Source: Methylomonas rapida
Lineage (GTDB): Bacteria; Pseudomonadota; Gammaproteobacteria; Methylococcales; Methylomonadaceae
Direction of reading: 5' to 3'
Length of the DNA: 64,000 nucleotides
Assembly (NCBI RefSeq): GCF_024360925.2
Contig: NZ_CP113517.1
Span: 744,001 to 808,000, forward strand
The notes beneath the pieces are model-generated. The model was not told where the DNA came from. It saw only the letters and a list, made by a program, of their open reading frames with translations, and ran no database searches. The stretch's first letter is position 1. Every line of letters starts with the position of its first letter. The translations under genes and the position numbers were made by a program. Positions 23,093 through 31,855 of the stretch are shown here, in pieces.

Positions 23093-24688
23093 ATGAAAGC
23101 CTTACCCAAACAACCGCACCCTCCCGAACTGCAGGCCCTGCATCAGCTTTACCAGAACGGGCAAGTGCCGCTGGCCGAAGTGCAGGCCAAGGCCATGCTG
23201 GCGCGTTACCCCAAATCCCTGGCCGTGTTGAATTTGTTGGGCATGTGCCAGCAGGTGCAGGGCAAGCTGCGGGAAGCGGCCGACAGTTTTCGCAAAATGC
23301 TGGCGTTGGACCCGCGCATCGCCGAAATCCATTTCAACCTGGGTGCGATCAACACGCAACTGAATGACGTCAAGGCGGCGATCAGCTGTTACCGGAAAGC
23401 CTTGCAGCTCAAACCCGATTTGACAGTGGCGCATTTCAATTTGGGTGTTCTGTTGCAGCAACAAGGCTTGCTACAGGATGCCGGCAAGCACTATCAGCAA
23501 GCCGTGGCTCAGCAGCCCGGTTTTTACGAGGCTTGGGTCAATTGGGGCGCGGTGCTGCAATTGGTCGGTGATCTAAGTGGTGCGGAGCGATGCTACCGCA
23601 AGGCATTGAATTTGAATGCCGATGCCCGTGGCCATTTCAATTTGGGTACGGTGTTGTACGGGCAGGGCCTGCATCCTGCGGCCATCGAGGCCTTTCGCGA
23701 AGCGTTGCGCCTCGATCCGCAATTTGCCGACGCCTGGAATGATTTGGGCGAAACCTATCGCGACCAGGGAGACATGGAGGAAGCCGTGCGCTGCTACCGG
23801 CAGGCCTTGAAGATCGATGCCGCGCATGCGCGCGCCAATTACAATCTGGCCGAGAGCTATTGTCTGGGCGGACAATTGCAGCAAGCCGTGCCGTTTTTCG
23901 CCGCCTCCGATTTTGCCGATGCGCAGGAGCGGGTGCTGCAGTGCCTGTACAAGACCCGGCAGTTCGACGCATTCAAGCAGCGCTTCGACCAATTGATTCA
24001 GCAGGGGCAGCACAGCTCGATATTGCTAGGTACCTTGTCTACCCATTACGCGATCAATTTTCATCAGGATAATCCCTATAAGTTTTGCCGGAACCCGATG
24101 GATTTCGTGCAGCATACCCATATCGATGAACTGTCCGATCCTAGCAATCCTTTACTGGGCGAGTTGTTGCACGACATCAAGTCGCTGCAGATTGCCGAGC
24201 GCAAGCAAGGGCGGCTTTATTACGGCATCCAGTCGGCCGGCAACTTGCTGCAACGGGCCGAACCGTCGTTTCAAAAACTGGCCGCGCTGATCCGGGCCAA
24301 GGTCAAGGCTTATCAAAAGTATTTTGCCGGCAGTGACGATGCGTTGATCAAGTTGTTTCCAAAAGAGCTGGAATTCGCCAGCTCCTGGTATTTGAGGATG
24401 AAGCAGGGCGGCTACCTGACGTCGCATATCCACGAAGAGGGCTGGATCAGCGGTTGCGTGTATTTGCAATTACCGGACAAGGGCGCTGATGGGCACGAGG
24501 GCAGTTTCGAATACGGCACCGACGGCGACGATTATCCGCGTTTGCACGACGATTTCCCGAGTCGCATCGTCGATCAGATCGTTGGCGACTTGGTGCTGTT
24601 TCCGTCTTCGTTGTTTCATCGCACGCTGCCGTTCCATGCCGAGCAAGAACGGGTGTGCGTGGCATTCGACATCAAGCCCAGGGCTTGA
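23093..24688 (+). CDS. TPR-repeat protein with C-terminal 2-oxoglutarate/Fe(II) oxygenase domain
   Basis: Residues 35-270 of this 531-residue protein hold at least six tetratricopeptide repeats (for example EIHFNLGAINTQLNDVKAAI and DAWNDLGETYRDQGDMEEAV). The C-terminal third is an oxygenase of the 2OG-Fe(II)_Oxy_5 type: likely iron ligands are His447 and Glu449 in SHIHEEGW and His509 in SSLFHRTLPF, with an arginine at about 520 for 2-oxoglutarate. There is no signal peptide, so it should act in the cytoplasm, probably hydroxylating a protein partner held by the TPRs. It starts 14 bases after fba and may share its transcript. The substrate is unknown. Confidence 0.85.
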   Translation: MKALPKQPHPPELQALHQLYQNGQVPLAEVQAKAMLARYPKSLAVLNLLGMCQQVQGKLREAADSFRKMLALDPRIAEIHFNLGAINTQLNDVKAAISCYRKALQLKPDLTVAHFNLGVLLQQQGLLQDAGKHYQQAVAQQPGFYEAWVNWGAVLQLVGDLSGAERCYRKALNLNADARGHFNLGTVLYGQGLHPAAIEAFREALRLDPQFADAWNDLGETYRDQGDMEEAVRCYRQALKIDAAHARANYNLAESYCLGGQLQQAVPFFAASDFADAQERVLQCLYKTRQFDAFKQRFDQLIQQGQHSSILLGTLSTHYAINFHQDNPYKFCRNPMDFVQHTHIDELSDPSNPLLGELLHDIKSLQIAERKQGRLYYGIQSAGNLLQRAEPSFQKLAALIRAKVKAYQKYFAGSDDALIKLFPKELEFASSWYLRMKQGGYLTSHIHEEGWISGCVYLQLPDKGADGHEGSFEYGTDGDDYPRLHDDFPSRIVDQIVGDLVLFPSSLFHRTLPFHAEQERVCVAFDIKPRA

Positions 24689-24858
24689 AACCTGACAATT
24701 TGATTATCCGGCTATTTGCAAGATGAGATTGGAAGGGATGTTTGATAGGCAATATCATTGAATCCGCTCAAGTGGTTGGAATCATGATCGTTTTGTTACG
24801 CCCCATAGGAGACAACCGACAGGGGTTGTCCAATGCCGGGGTGAGCCAATTGCCGACA

Positions 24859-24892
24859 GTAGGATGGGTAGAGCGAAGCGAAACCCATCAAA
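24859..24892. repeat. REP sequence, left copy of the transposase-flanking pair
   Basis: GTAGGATGGGT ... ACCCATC forms a hairpin just ahead of the REP-associated transposase gene. An inverted copy lies at 27123-27159 past the end of that gene. REP sequences in opposite orientation around a RAYT gene are the usual arrangement for this transposase family. Confidence 0.75.
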
Positions 24893-25303
24893 CGAAACGC
24901 CGATAAATGAGATATGACAGAATATCGCCGACATCGCCTCAAAGGCGGTTGTTATTTTTTCACAGTCAATTTGGCGGAACGAAATCGGACTTTGCTGACC
25001 GATAAGATTGAACTGCTTCGCGAGTCTTTTCGTAACGTAAAAGAACAACACCCGTTTAATATCGACGCGATTGTTGTTTTACCGGAACATCTCCATACCA
25101 TTTGGACTTTGCCGGAAGGTGACGATGATTTTAGTTGTCGCTGGCGGCTCATTAAGACCCGCTTTACTAAACAGATTGAAAAAGGCGAGCGAATTTCCAA
25201 AAGCCGTGAACGGAAACAGGAGCGCGGCATATGGCAAAGACGGTTTTGGGAGCATCGAATTAGAAACGAGGACGACTTCGTCAAGCATGTCGACTATATT
25301 CAT

Positions 25304-26971
25304 CCTGAATCCGTGACTCCACATATTGCCAGACCTTTTATTCGTCATACTCTTCCAAAATTCGCTGAATTTAAAAGTGTGGTCCGGGCAATCGAGTTTA
25401 ACGGCTAGAAATGCAGCGTATTATCTGGAATATTTTCCCTGCATGATTCAATTTGATGGACTTTAGGCGCAGGATTCCCAAGCCACTGTGAATTTGCGGC
25501 GTTGTGCTATCGATGGCAGAGCGATCAGTCGCTAGCCGGCGGCGAGTTTGGCGTAGGTGGATTCAAAAGCGATGAAACCGGGACAGCTCTGTGAAAAGCG
25601 CAGCTTCAGCCGGTGCCCGCTACGGATGAGTCGCGCGGCCAGATACATCAGTTCCTGGATCACGGTTTTGATACGCCGCCGCTTGGCAGGATGCCTGACC
25701 GGGCTTTGTTCGCCCAGCAAGCCGATCAGGCCTATCCAGCGCAGGATGTTGTAGCTATAGGCGCTGAGGCTCATGATCAGGTCGTTGGTGGCAAACTTGC
25801 CGGATGGCAGGCGCTCGATATCCAGATCGGTCTTGAATTCGCTGTGGAATTGTTCAGCGGTGGCATGGTCGCGATAGAGGGCAATAACCATGGCATCGTC
25901 GTAATCGGCCACCGGCAGACTGGTCCACCAGCCTTCGATTTCGATATCCGGTAGCACGAGGGCTTGGCCTTGAGCCGTGATGGTGCGCTCGGTGATTTGC
26001 ATGACCCTGCGACAGGTATAGGTTTTACCGTTGCGAGTGTGTTGCTCCATGACACTGAACAAGGCCACGCGTTTGCCTTCGCGCGGTGTGGTCCACTGGC
26101 CGTGTTGTTCGGCGTAGGCCAGCCAGGCGTCGGCATCTTGTTTACGCGGGTTCCATTTGATGATGAAATCGACCTGATCGGCTTCGTGTAAGTCGATGCG
26201 ATTGTCGAGCGCGTCGTGACCGCCATCCAGCCGGACCAACAAAGGCAAAGTCGTCAAACGTTTCGCGGCGGCGAGTCCGCGCTCCAGCGCATAGCGGAAT
26301 TCGTATTGGCAATGCTGCTTGCCTTCGCGCAGTTCATTACCAATACACCAGCCCTCTTTACCCAGATAGAGGGCAATCGGGGCGTAGCCGTCAAAACCTT
26401 TGTAGGTTCGGGAGACGCCTTCTTTGCAGGTTTTTTCGTTGTTCATGGGGTAAACATCGATATCCAACGCGACATGGCCTGTGGCTAACGGCGTTACCGG
26501 CACCTGGGCGTGAGCCAGAAAATCGAGGTTGCTTTGATAAATGATCGGTAATAAGGCGGCGGCGTGTTCATCCAGCCGCTGTCTGAGGCGGGCGCTGGAG
26601 GGTACTTGATGAATGGCGAGCGCGGCTTTGAAATAGTCGTCGTCGCGATGGTTTTCGATGGCTTCGAAGTCGCTTTTGCCCAGGCTAAGGGTGCCTATAT
26701 AGCTTTTGATAATATCGGCGTGAGCAATACCGTGCCGTAGCGGAATACCTTTTTCCAGCGCCTGATTGAGCTGGCCATATTGATTCAAACATAAACCGAC
26801 CAAGGCTAATCCAGAATGGCTGGTATAAAATTCAGTTTCAGATTGCTCCAGGATAAACCGCTTCATGAATCACTCGCCGGGTGAATGGAAGAATAGCGGT
26901 ATTATCCCAGAATAAGCGTTTTAAATCATTGCGTTGCGGCCGTGGATGGCCTTTTAAGTCACGGATTCAGG
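25304..26971 (-). mobile_element. IS1380-family insertion sequence, complete, 1668 bp
   Basis: Terminal inverted repeats CCTGAATCCGTGACT (25304-25318) and its exact reverse complement (26957-26971) bound the element. The 5-bp target duplication TTCAT is present on both sides (25299-25303 and 26972-26976). One transposase gene lies inside on the minus strand. Size, CCTG termini and transposase type fit IS1380. Perfect termini and duplication point to a recent insertion. Confidence 0.95.
25532..26866 (-). CDS. IS1380-family transposase
   Basis: This 444-residue DDE transposase appears intact. Candidate catalytic acids are the Asp in HVALDIDVYPMNN, the Asp in LLVRLDGGHDALDN, and the Glu in the YRDHATAEQFHSEFK block, which fits the Y-(2)-R-(3)-E-(6)-K signature of IS4-superfamily enzymes. 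Length is normal for IS1380. It lies 105 bases from one terminal repeat and 228 bases from the other, so the element is complete and potentially active. Confidence 0.95.
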   Translation of the reverse strand: MKRFILEQSETEFYTSHSGLALVGLCLNQYGQLNQALEKGIPLRHGIAHADIIKSYIGTLSLGKSDFEAIENHRDDDYFKAALAIHQVPSSARLRQRLDEHAAALLPIIYQSNLDFLAHAQVPVTPLATGHVALDIDVYPMNNEKTCKEGVSRTYKGFDGYAPIALYLGKEGWCIGNELREGKQHCQYEFRYALERGLAAAKRLTTLPLLVRLDGGHDALDNRIDLHEADQVDFIIKWNPRKQDADAWLAYAEQHGQWTTPREGKRVALFSVMEQHTRNGKTYTCRRVMQITERTITAQGQALVLPDIEIEGWWTSLPVADYDDAMVIALYRDHATAEQFHSEFKTDLDIERLPSGKFATNDLIMSLSAYSYNILRWIGLIGLLGEQSPVRHPAKRRRIKTVIQELMYLAARLIRSGHRLKLRFSQSCPGFIAFESTYAKLAAG

Positions 26972-27122
26972 TTCATTACAATCCAGTAAAACACGGCTAT
27001 GCCCGTTGCGTTGCTGATTGGCGATATTCTTCATTTCATGATTTCGTCAAACGCGGCATTCTCCCGGCAAATTGGGCGGGCGGCATATATCCTGAATTGG
27101 ATTTGGCGTAATCGATGGTGTT

Positions 27123-27159
27123 TTTGATGGGTTTCGGCTGGCGCCTCTACCCATCCTAC
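27123..27159. repeat. REP sequence, right copy of the transposase-flanking pair
   Basis: TTTGATGGGTTTC ... TCTACCCATCCTAC is the reverse complement of the left REP at 24859-24892, apart from the loop bases. It lies 11 bases after the end of the interrupted transposase gene. Confidence 0.75.
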
Positions 27160-27287
27160 GAGCTTGGCTTCATGATATACAGAAGGGAAAATTACATGTT
27201 AAACAATGAACTATCGTTTCTAGGATTAAATTTCGGTAGATATACGGAAACTATCTAATTCCTTGTTATGCGTAATTGGCCAACGCT

Positions 27288-27605
27288 ATGAACAAATGGA
27301 AGGCATCTTTCTTTGTGATCTTGGCATTATTGATAGCCACAAACGTTTTTTGGCTCTACACCACAATTGATGCTGGAGTCACATACACGTACCAACAAGT
27401 CACACTTGATGAAAAATCAAAGGCAGTAGGAATGCTTGGCGCGCTGGTGGTCAAAGGTGGTCAGCAGTACACAAAAAAAGACATTCTTCATATCCTACGC
27501 CAGCTAAACAAGGACGCATTCATAGTAGAAGAAGCGAACCTTATTGATGTTGAAGGTGTTCAGTTCATATTCGTAAATGGCAAGCTAGTAGAGGTCAAAG
27601 GTTGA
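27288..27605 (+). CDS. Imm58-like small membrane-anchored protein (integron cassette gene)
   Basis: This 105-residue protein has an N-terminal membrane helix (KASFFVILALLIATNVFWLY) followed by a soluble domain with DAGVTYTYQQVTLDEKSKAV, LGALVVKGGQQYTKKDILHI and FIVEEANLIDVEGVQFIF. From memory this resembles the Imm58 family of putative immunity proteins; that name is an inference. It sits in an integron-type cassette: the cassette boundary GTTATGC is at 27265-27271, 16 bases before the ATG, and an attC site follows the stop codon by 4 bases. Such cassettes often carry immunity or toxin-antitoxin genes. Confidence 0.7.
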   Translation: MNKWKASFFVILALLIATNVFWLYTTIDAGVTYTYQQVTLDEKSKAVGMLGALVVKGGQQYTKKDILHILRQLNKDAFIVEEANLIDVEGVQFIFVNGKLVEVKG

Positions 27606-27609
27606 ATAT

Positions 27610-27699
27610 GCATAACCCTGCGCTCAACCGGAGCGCGGTTATAATGCAGTTTTGTTTTTTCGGCTTTCCGGGCCGCGCCCGGTTAGCTCTACGTTAGCC
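27610..27699 (+). other. attC recombination site of integron cassette 1
   Basis: The site starts with GCATAAC (R'') and ends with GTTAGCC (R'). Inner boxes GCTCAACCGG (L'') and CCGGTTAGC (L') pair except for one unpaired C, the extrahelical base expected in attC. The middle 50 bases can fold further (GAGCGCGG with CCGCGCCC). Its R'' is the exact complement of GTTATGC at the start of the same cassette, as expected for an integrated circle. Confidence 0.82.
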
Positions 27700-27721
27700 G
27701 TTACGCGTCACAGGAGGTCTC

Positions 27722-28483
27722 TTGGATCGTCGGGCTCTAAAAATTCCTTTCACCCGAGAGAGCACGCCAGATTGGTTGTGCCCGCGCTGCAGGAAGGGTC
27801 TGCTTCGGTTTGTTGATGGGCAATTCCACGCCCAAGAGCGCAAAGATTCAAAGGATGCTCACAGCCACGAGGCCTGGGATCCCGACTGGATCGAGTACGT
27901 GTATTCGGGACTTCTCCAGTGCCGCAACGACAACTGCGGCGAGTTTGTTGCCAACTCGGGCACGGGCGCCGTTGACATTGATGTAGTGATTGGTGATGAC
28001 GGTGAGCCGGAGCAAACTTGGGGCGACTTTTTCCGTCCCAAGTACTTCGAGCCGCCGTTGCGGCTTATTGATCTCCCTGAAGAATGCCCTGATTCTGTTT
28101 CTGCCCCACTGCAAGAGTCCTTCCGTTTGTTCTTCAGCAGCCCACCCGCTGCGTCCAACAACGTCCGTATCGCCCTTGAGGCTCTGTTGACGGAACTGGG
28201 TGTAAAGCGATTTAACACAAAGAATGGCAAGCGGATTTTTCTCAACTTGCATTCCCGCATTAGCCTTCTTCCGCCCAAATACTCTGAACTTGGAGAGCTT
28301 CTGCTGGCCATAAAGTGGCTCGGCAATGCTGGGAGTCATGCTGATAGCGCCGTTACGATCGATGACGTAATGGATGCGTACGAACTCATAGATCACGTTC
28401 TGCAAGAGCTCTATACGCAAAAAGCAAAGAAGGCTAAAGCCCTTGCCAAGCTGATCAACAAGAAAAAGGGACCAAAAGGGTGA
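27722..28483 (+). CDS. DUF4145-type protein with N-terminal zinc-ribbon-like motif (integron cassette gene)
   Basis: This 253-residue protein starts at TTG with an ideal AGGAGG 5 bases ahead. Near the N-terminus LCPRCRKGLL and later LLQCRNDNCGEFV supply two cysteine pairs for a probable zinc site. The C-terminal half (NNVRIALEALLTELGV ... LLLAIKWLGNAGSHADSAVTIDDVMDAYELIDHVLQEL) matches the DUF4145 helical domain, found in defence- and restriction-associated proteins. The tail is lysine-rich. It lies between two attC sites and is therefore the second cassette. Function is unknown; a defence role is a guess from the domain. Confidence 0.8.
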   Translation: MDRRALKIPFTRESTPDWLCPRCRKGLLRFVDGQFHAQERKDSKDAHSHEAWDPDWIEYVYSGLLQCRNDNCGEFVANSGTGAVDIDVVIGDDGEPEQTWGDFFRPKYFEPPLRLIDLPEECPDSVSAPLQESFRLFFSSPPAASNNVRIALEALLTELGVKRFNTKNGKRIFLNLHSRISLLPPKYSELGELLLAIKWLGNAGSHADSAVTIDDVMDAYELIDHVLQELYTQKAKKAKALAKLINKKKGPKG

Positions 28484-28484
28484 C

Positions 28485-28544
28485 GCATAACAGTTCGTTC
28501 AAGCCGAAGCCGCTTCGCGGCTCGGCTTAACTCAAGTGTTAGCC
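28485..28544 (+). other. attC recombination site of integron cassette 2
   Basis: In 60 bases the site has R'' GCATAAC, L'' GTTCAAGCCGA, an inner perfect hairpin AGCCGC-TTC-GCGGCT, L' CGGCTTAAC, and R' GTTAGCC. L'' and L' pair with one extra C, the usual extrahelical base. This is close to the short attC sites of aadA-type cassettes. It starts 1 base after the stop codon of the DUF4145 gene. Confidence 0.92.
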
Positions 28545-28624
28545 GTTAAATCGACTTATTGACGACGGTTTGCTAATTTACTGAAATATCCTACCTAGCT
28601 GCGGACGATTACAGGAGAATTGCC

Positions 28625-28969
28625 ATGCTACCAATACATGTCCCTGTGGACGAGTTCACCACCCCCGATCCCGTCACCGCAAACGAAGACATGACGATCG
28701 ACGATCTACGGTATCTGATGGAGGAGCACGGCATCCGCCACCTCCCTGTCGTCCGCGGCGATACTGTAGTCGGTGTGATCAGCGACTGGGATGCGCGCCT
28801 CGTTTTGGGTTTGGCCAGCGCAGAGAAGCTCCATGTGCGGGCTGCCGACATCGTGGCGGTTGCCCCCTTGACTGTGAGGGCCGTAGGATGTGCTGAACAG
28901 AGTGAAGCGCATCGCTCGCGATTGGTGCGGTTCGTAAACTCACCACACCCTACGCCTGCTTTTGGCTAG
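28625..28969 (+). CDS. CBS-domain protein, truncated at a REP pair
   Basis: The first 80 residues are one CBS motif (VDEFTTPDPVTANEDMTIDDLRYLMEEHGIRHLPVVRGDTVVGVISDWDARL), a fold that binds adenine nucleotides in pairs. The protein then starts what should be the second CBS domain (ADIVAVAPLTV) but the frame runs into a REP palindrome pair at 28883 and ends in unrelated residues. A working CBS module needs two motifs, so the gene is probably a remnant. It has a good AGGAG before the ATG. It lies after the last attC and may or may not be cassette-borne. Confidence 0.7.
   Translation: MLPIHVPVDEFTTPDPVTANEDMTIDDLRYLMEEHGIRHLPVVRGDTVVGVISDWDARLVLGLASAEKLHVRAADIVAVAPLTVRAVGCAEQSEAHRSRLVRFVNSPHPTPAFG
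28883..28953. repeat. inverted REP pair inside the CBS gene
   Basis: GTAGGATGTG at the left and CACACCCTAC at the right are inverted with one mismatch, and two smaller hairpins lie between them (GATGTGC with GCGCATC; GGTG with CACC). The GTAGGRTG ends resemble the REPs around the RAYT gene 1.7 kb upstream. Confidence 0.6.
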
Positions 28970-29173
28970 ACATTTGCCATTAGCACTTTTGTTTCGTCTG
29001 GTGGGTATTGGCCGATAACAAGCACAGAGTTCACCAACTTTTGCACAAAACAGCCCATAGGGTTACTTAACGATCCAACCCAGTTTTGCTTGAAATGGGA
29101 CGTTTTAAAAAAGGGGATGGTGTTGAGTTACAACCCCAGAATGCAAATAGCCGATTACTCTAAAAAATCGGGA

Positions 29174-29306
29174 GTCCACGAAAAGCACGAAAGACAAGAA
29201 ATAAAACAGACAGTTACGCCACGAAATTTAATCAGCCAGCCGGTGTCAGCTTGTGTAAGCAATAATGTGCCGAAACTTTTCGTGATTTTCGTGTCTTTCG
29301 TGGGTC
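29174..29306. repeat. interspersed palindromic element, copy A
   Basis: GTCCACGAAAAGCACGAAAG at the left end is mirrored by CTTTCGTGGGTC at the right with CTTTTCGTGATTTTCGTG inside it. The 354-base intergenic stretch holding it has no convincing gene. Copies B (40719-40864) and C (61414-61543) share the ends. Confidence 0.75.
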
Positions 29307-29323
29307 AAAGCCTTGTTTCAGGA

Positions 29324-31789
29324 TTATTTGCGTTGCAGACGTAAGGAGTTCAGCACCACCGAAATCGAACTCATCGCCATTGCGCCGGACGCGATCATCG
29401 GATTGAGTTTGCCCATGGCCGCGACGGGTATCGCCACGCTGTTATAACCCAGCGCCCAGAACAGGTTTTGCTTGATGATGCGTAGCGTTGCTCCGCTGAG
29501 CTCCATGACCTCGGCGACCTTGCCGATGTCGCCGCTAACCAAGGTCAGGTCGGCGGTTTCTATCGCGACGTCGGTGCCGGTGCCGATCGCAAAGCCGACA
29601 TCGGCGGCCGCCAGCGCCGGGGCGTCGTTGATGCCGTCGCCTATCATGCCGACCTTGCCGCCCTTGGTTTGCAAGTTGTGGACGATGTCGAGTTTTTGTT
29701 CGGGTTTGGCCTGGGCGACGACGGTGTTTATGCCGACCTGTTCGGCGATGTAGCGCGCGGTGGCTTCAGTGTCGCCGGTCACCATCAAGGGTTCGACGCC
29801 CAATTTGCGCAGGCGCTGAATCGCTTCGGCGGCATGTGCGCGTGGACGGTCGGCGATGCCGAACAAGCCGGCGGCCTTGCCGTCGATCGCGACGAATACC
29901 GGTGTCTTGCCTTGTTCAGCCAACGGCGCGGCGCGTTTCGCCAGGGTTTTGACATTGATTTTTAGGCTTTCCAGCCAGTCGGCGTTGCCTATCAATACCT
30001 CCGCGCCATCGACTCTGGCCTGGATGCCGTGGCCGGGAATGTTTTCGAAGCTTTCGACTTGGCCGGGTTGGATGCCGCGAGACTCCACATAGGCGACGAT
30101 AGTCTTGGCCAAAAAGTGCTCGGAATCGTCTTCGGCAGCGGCCACCAGCGCCAACAGCCTGGTTTCGTCCTGTCTGGCGGCGACAATGAAGTCGGTTACC
30201 TCGGGCTTGCCTTCGGTGATGGTGCCGGTCTTGTCGAAAATGATGTAGTTTAGCTTGGAGGCCATTTCCAGGCTGCCGCCGTTGCGGATGTAAACGCCGC
30301 GTTTGGCCGACTGGCCGGTGCCGACCATGATGGCCATCGGCGTGGCCAATCCCAGGGAACAGGGGCAGGCGATCAACAGCACGGCAATCGCATTGGTAAA
30401 CGCGAAGCCGAAACTGGCGCCGGCCAGCAGCCAGCCGCCCAAGGTCAGCGCGGACAGCGTCATTACCGACGGCACGAAAACGGAAGAAATGCGGTCGACG
30501 GTTTTTTGTATCGGCAATTTCGACGATTGGGCCTGATCGACCATGTGGATGATGTTGGCCAGCACCGTATTATTGCCGATCGCGCTGACGCGCATTTTCA
30601 ACACGCCATTGGCATTGATGCAGCCGCCGACCAGTTTGTCGCCGGCTTGCTTGATCACCGGTAGACTCTCGCCGGTGACCATGGCTTCGTCGACCGTGGA
30701 CAGGCCTTCCAGCACGATGCCGTCGGTCGGGATTTTCTCGCCGGGCCTTACCAGTAGAATGTCGTCGACCACGACTTGGTCCAGCATCACGACGATTTCC
30801 TGACCATCGCGCAGCAACGTGGCGTGTTGTGGCTGCAGATCGACCAGTTTGCGTATCGCTTCGTGGGCCTTGCCCTTGGCTTTTTCTTCCAGGTAACGGC
30901 CGATCAAGACGAAGGTCAGGATGCCGGTGGCCGAATCGAAATACAGCCCGCGCCGGCCGGCCAGCAGCGTGTATAGGCTGTAGCCATAGGAAGAGCCCAC
31001 GCCCATCGCGATCAGACTGTCCATGTTGGTGGCGCCTTGTTTGGCCAGTTTGGCCGCTCTGACGAAGAAGGGCTTGCCGGCCCAGAACACCACCGGAATC
31101 GCCAGCAAATGCTGCGCCCAGTGCCAGAAACGTGAGCTCGGCGCGGCCATGCCGATCGCCATGACCGGCACGCTCAAGGCCACCGACACAATCGCCCGGT
31201 TGCGGGCATCTTTAAGACGTTGTTTTTCCCTGGTGATCAGCCATTGCCGCTGTGCCAAATTGTCGAAATTGTGCGCCTTGTAACCGGCCTTTTCCACCAG
31301 GGCGATGGCTTCGCCCTTGGTCAGTCGTCCTTTGACGATGGCCGATTCCGAGGCGTAATTGACGTTGGCCAGCGTGACGCGCGGGTCGCGCCTAAGCAGC
31401 ATTTCGATAAGCAGTGCGCAGGAGACGCAGGTCATGCCTTCGATAGCCAGATTGTGTTCCTGCTCCGGCAGGTTCGGATCGACGATGATGGTGCCGGCGG
31501 CTTCAGCTGTCTGGCAATTTTTTTGCCCCAGGTTGCCGAGTACGGCATCCAGCACGGTCAACAGACTGGCGGCTGGCAATTTCAAAGGGTCGAAACGGAC
31601 AGTCACTGAGCCTATCGCGGGTACGCTGCGCACATCGACGATGCCGGGGCGTTTTTTCATCAGGATTTCCAGGATGTAGCAGCGTTCCGGATCTTTGTGT
31701 AACAGCGGAGACAGTATCCGCACGCGCCGCTTGAGTTTGTGCACTAACTCACCATGCGCCAGATTTATCAGATCACTGTTCGCTGTCAT
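29324..31789 (-). CDS. copper-translocating P-type ATPase (CopA-like)
   Basis: This 821-residue P1B ATPase has a degenerate N-terminal HMA-like domain without CxxC (about residues 20-90), then a true HMA domain with GMTCVSC (118-124). The membrane CPC motif is [14 protein letters not shown] (Cys475), the phosphorylation site DKTGT is at 519-523, and the hinge is [23 protein letters not shown] plus the C-terminal [13 protein letters not shown] places it in the Cu+ group (P1B-1). It should export Cu+ from the cytoplasm, for detoxification or for loading of envelope cuproenzymes. Two small membrane protein genes lie upstream on the same strand. Confidence 0.93.
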   Translation of the reverse strand: MTANSDLINLAHGELVHKLKRRVRILSPLLHKDPERCYILEILMKKRPGIVDVRSVPAIGSVTVRFDPLKLPAASLLTVLDAVLGNLGQKNCQTAEAAGTIIVDPNLPEQEHNLAIEGMTCVSCALLIEMLLRRDPRVTLANVNYASESAIVKGRLTKGEAIALVEKAGYKAHNFDNLAQRQWLITREKQRLKDARNRAIVSVALSVPVMAIGMAAPSSRFWHWAQHLLAIPVVFWAGKPFFVRAAKLAKQGATNMDSLIAMGVGSSYGYSLYTLLAGRRGLYFDSATGILTFVLIGRYLEEKAKGKAHEAIRKLVDLQPQHATLLRDGQEIVVMLDQVVVDDILLVRPGEKIPTDGIVLEGLSTVDEAMVTGESLPVIKQAGDKLVGGCINANGVLKMRVSAIGNNTVLANIIHMVDQAQSSKLPIQKTVDRISSVFVPSVMTLSALTLGGWLLAGASFGFAFTNAIAVLLIACPCSLGLATPMAIMVGTGQSAKRGVYIRNGGSLEMASKLNYIIFDKTGTITEGKPEVTDFIVAARQDETRLLALVAAAEDDSEHFLAKTIVAYVESRGIQPGQVESFENIPGHGIQARVDGAEVLIGNADWLESLKINVKTLAKRAAPLAEQGKTPVFVAIDGKAAGLFGIADRPRAHAAEAIQRLRKLGVEPLMVTGDTEATARYIAEQVGINTVVAQAKPEQKLDIVHNLQTKGGKVGMIGDGINDAPALAAADVGFAIGTGTDVAIETADLTLVSGDIGKVAEVMELSGATLRIIKQNLFWALGYNSVAIPVAAMGKLNPMIASGAMAMSSISVVLNSLRLQRK

Positions 31790-31855
31790 GACGGTCTCCT
31801 GAAAACTTCTGCTGGCCCTATCTTCAGTAAGGATAAGAAAATTTCGACTCGTGCC

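Larger units (their letters stand above)
24914..27111 (+). pseudogene. REP-associated tyrosine transposase (RAYT), interrupted by an insertion sequence
   Basis: The 5' part (24914-25303) encodes MTEYRRHRLKGGCYFFTVNL, the metal-binding IVVLPEHLHTIWTLP (HLH-type HUH relative) and WRLIKTRFTKQ, RGIWQRRFWEHRIR, then stops matching after VDYIH. The 3' part (26977-27111) continues exactly with YNPVKHGYARCVADWRYSSF and VKRGILPANWAGG. Removing 25304-26976 (the element plus one copy of the duplicated TTCAT) restores a 174-residue reading frame with the family motif DYIHYNPVKHG. RAYTs are Y1-type transposases that cut and move REP sequences. The intact 5' half also reads on into the element for 34 foreign residues. 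Confidence 0.93.

Noticed and set aside
27180..27271. A further attC or attI site before cassette 1
   Set aside because: The end GTTATGC is right for a cassette boundary, but no paired L''/L' boxes with R'' could be fitted upstream. It may be a decayed site or attI.
28970..29100. A third attC site after the CBS gene
   Set aside because: No R''/L''/L'/R' set was found, so the CBS gene is not claimed as a cassette.
29090..29344. Reading frame over repeat copy A
   Set aside because: Most of it is the palindromic repeat; no start signal or similarity.
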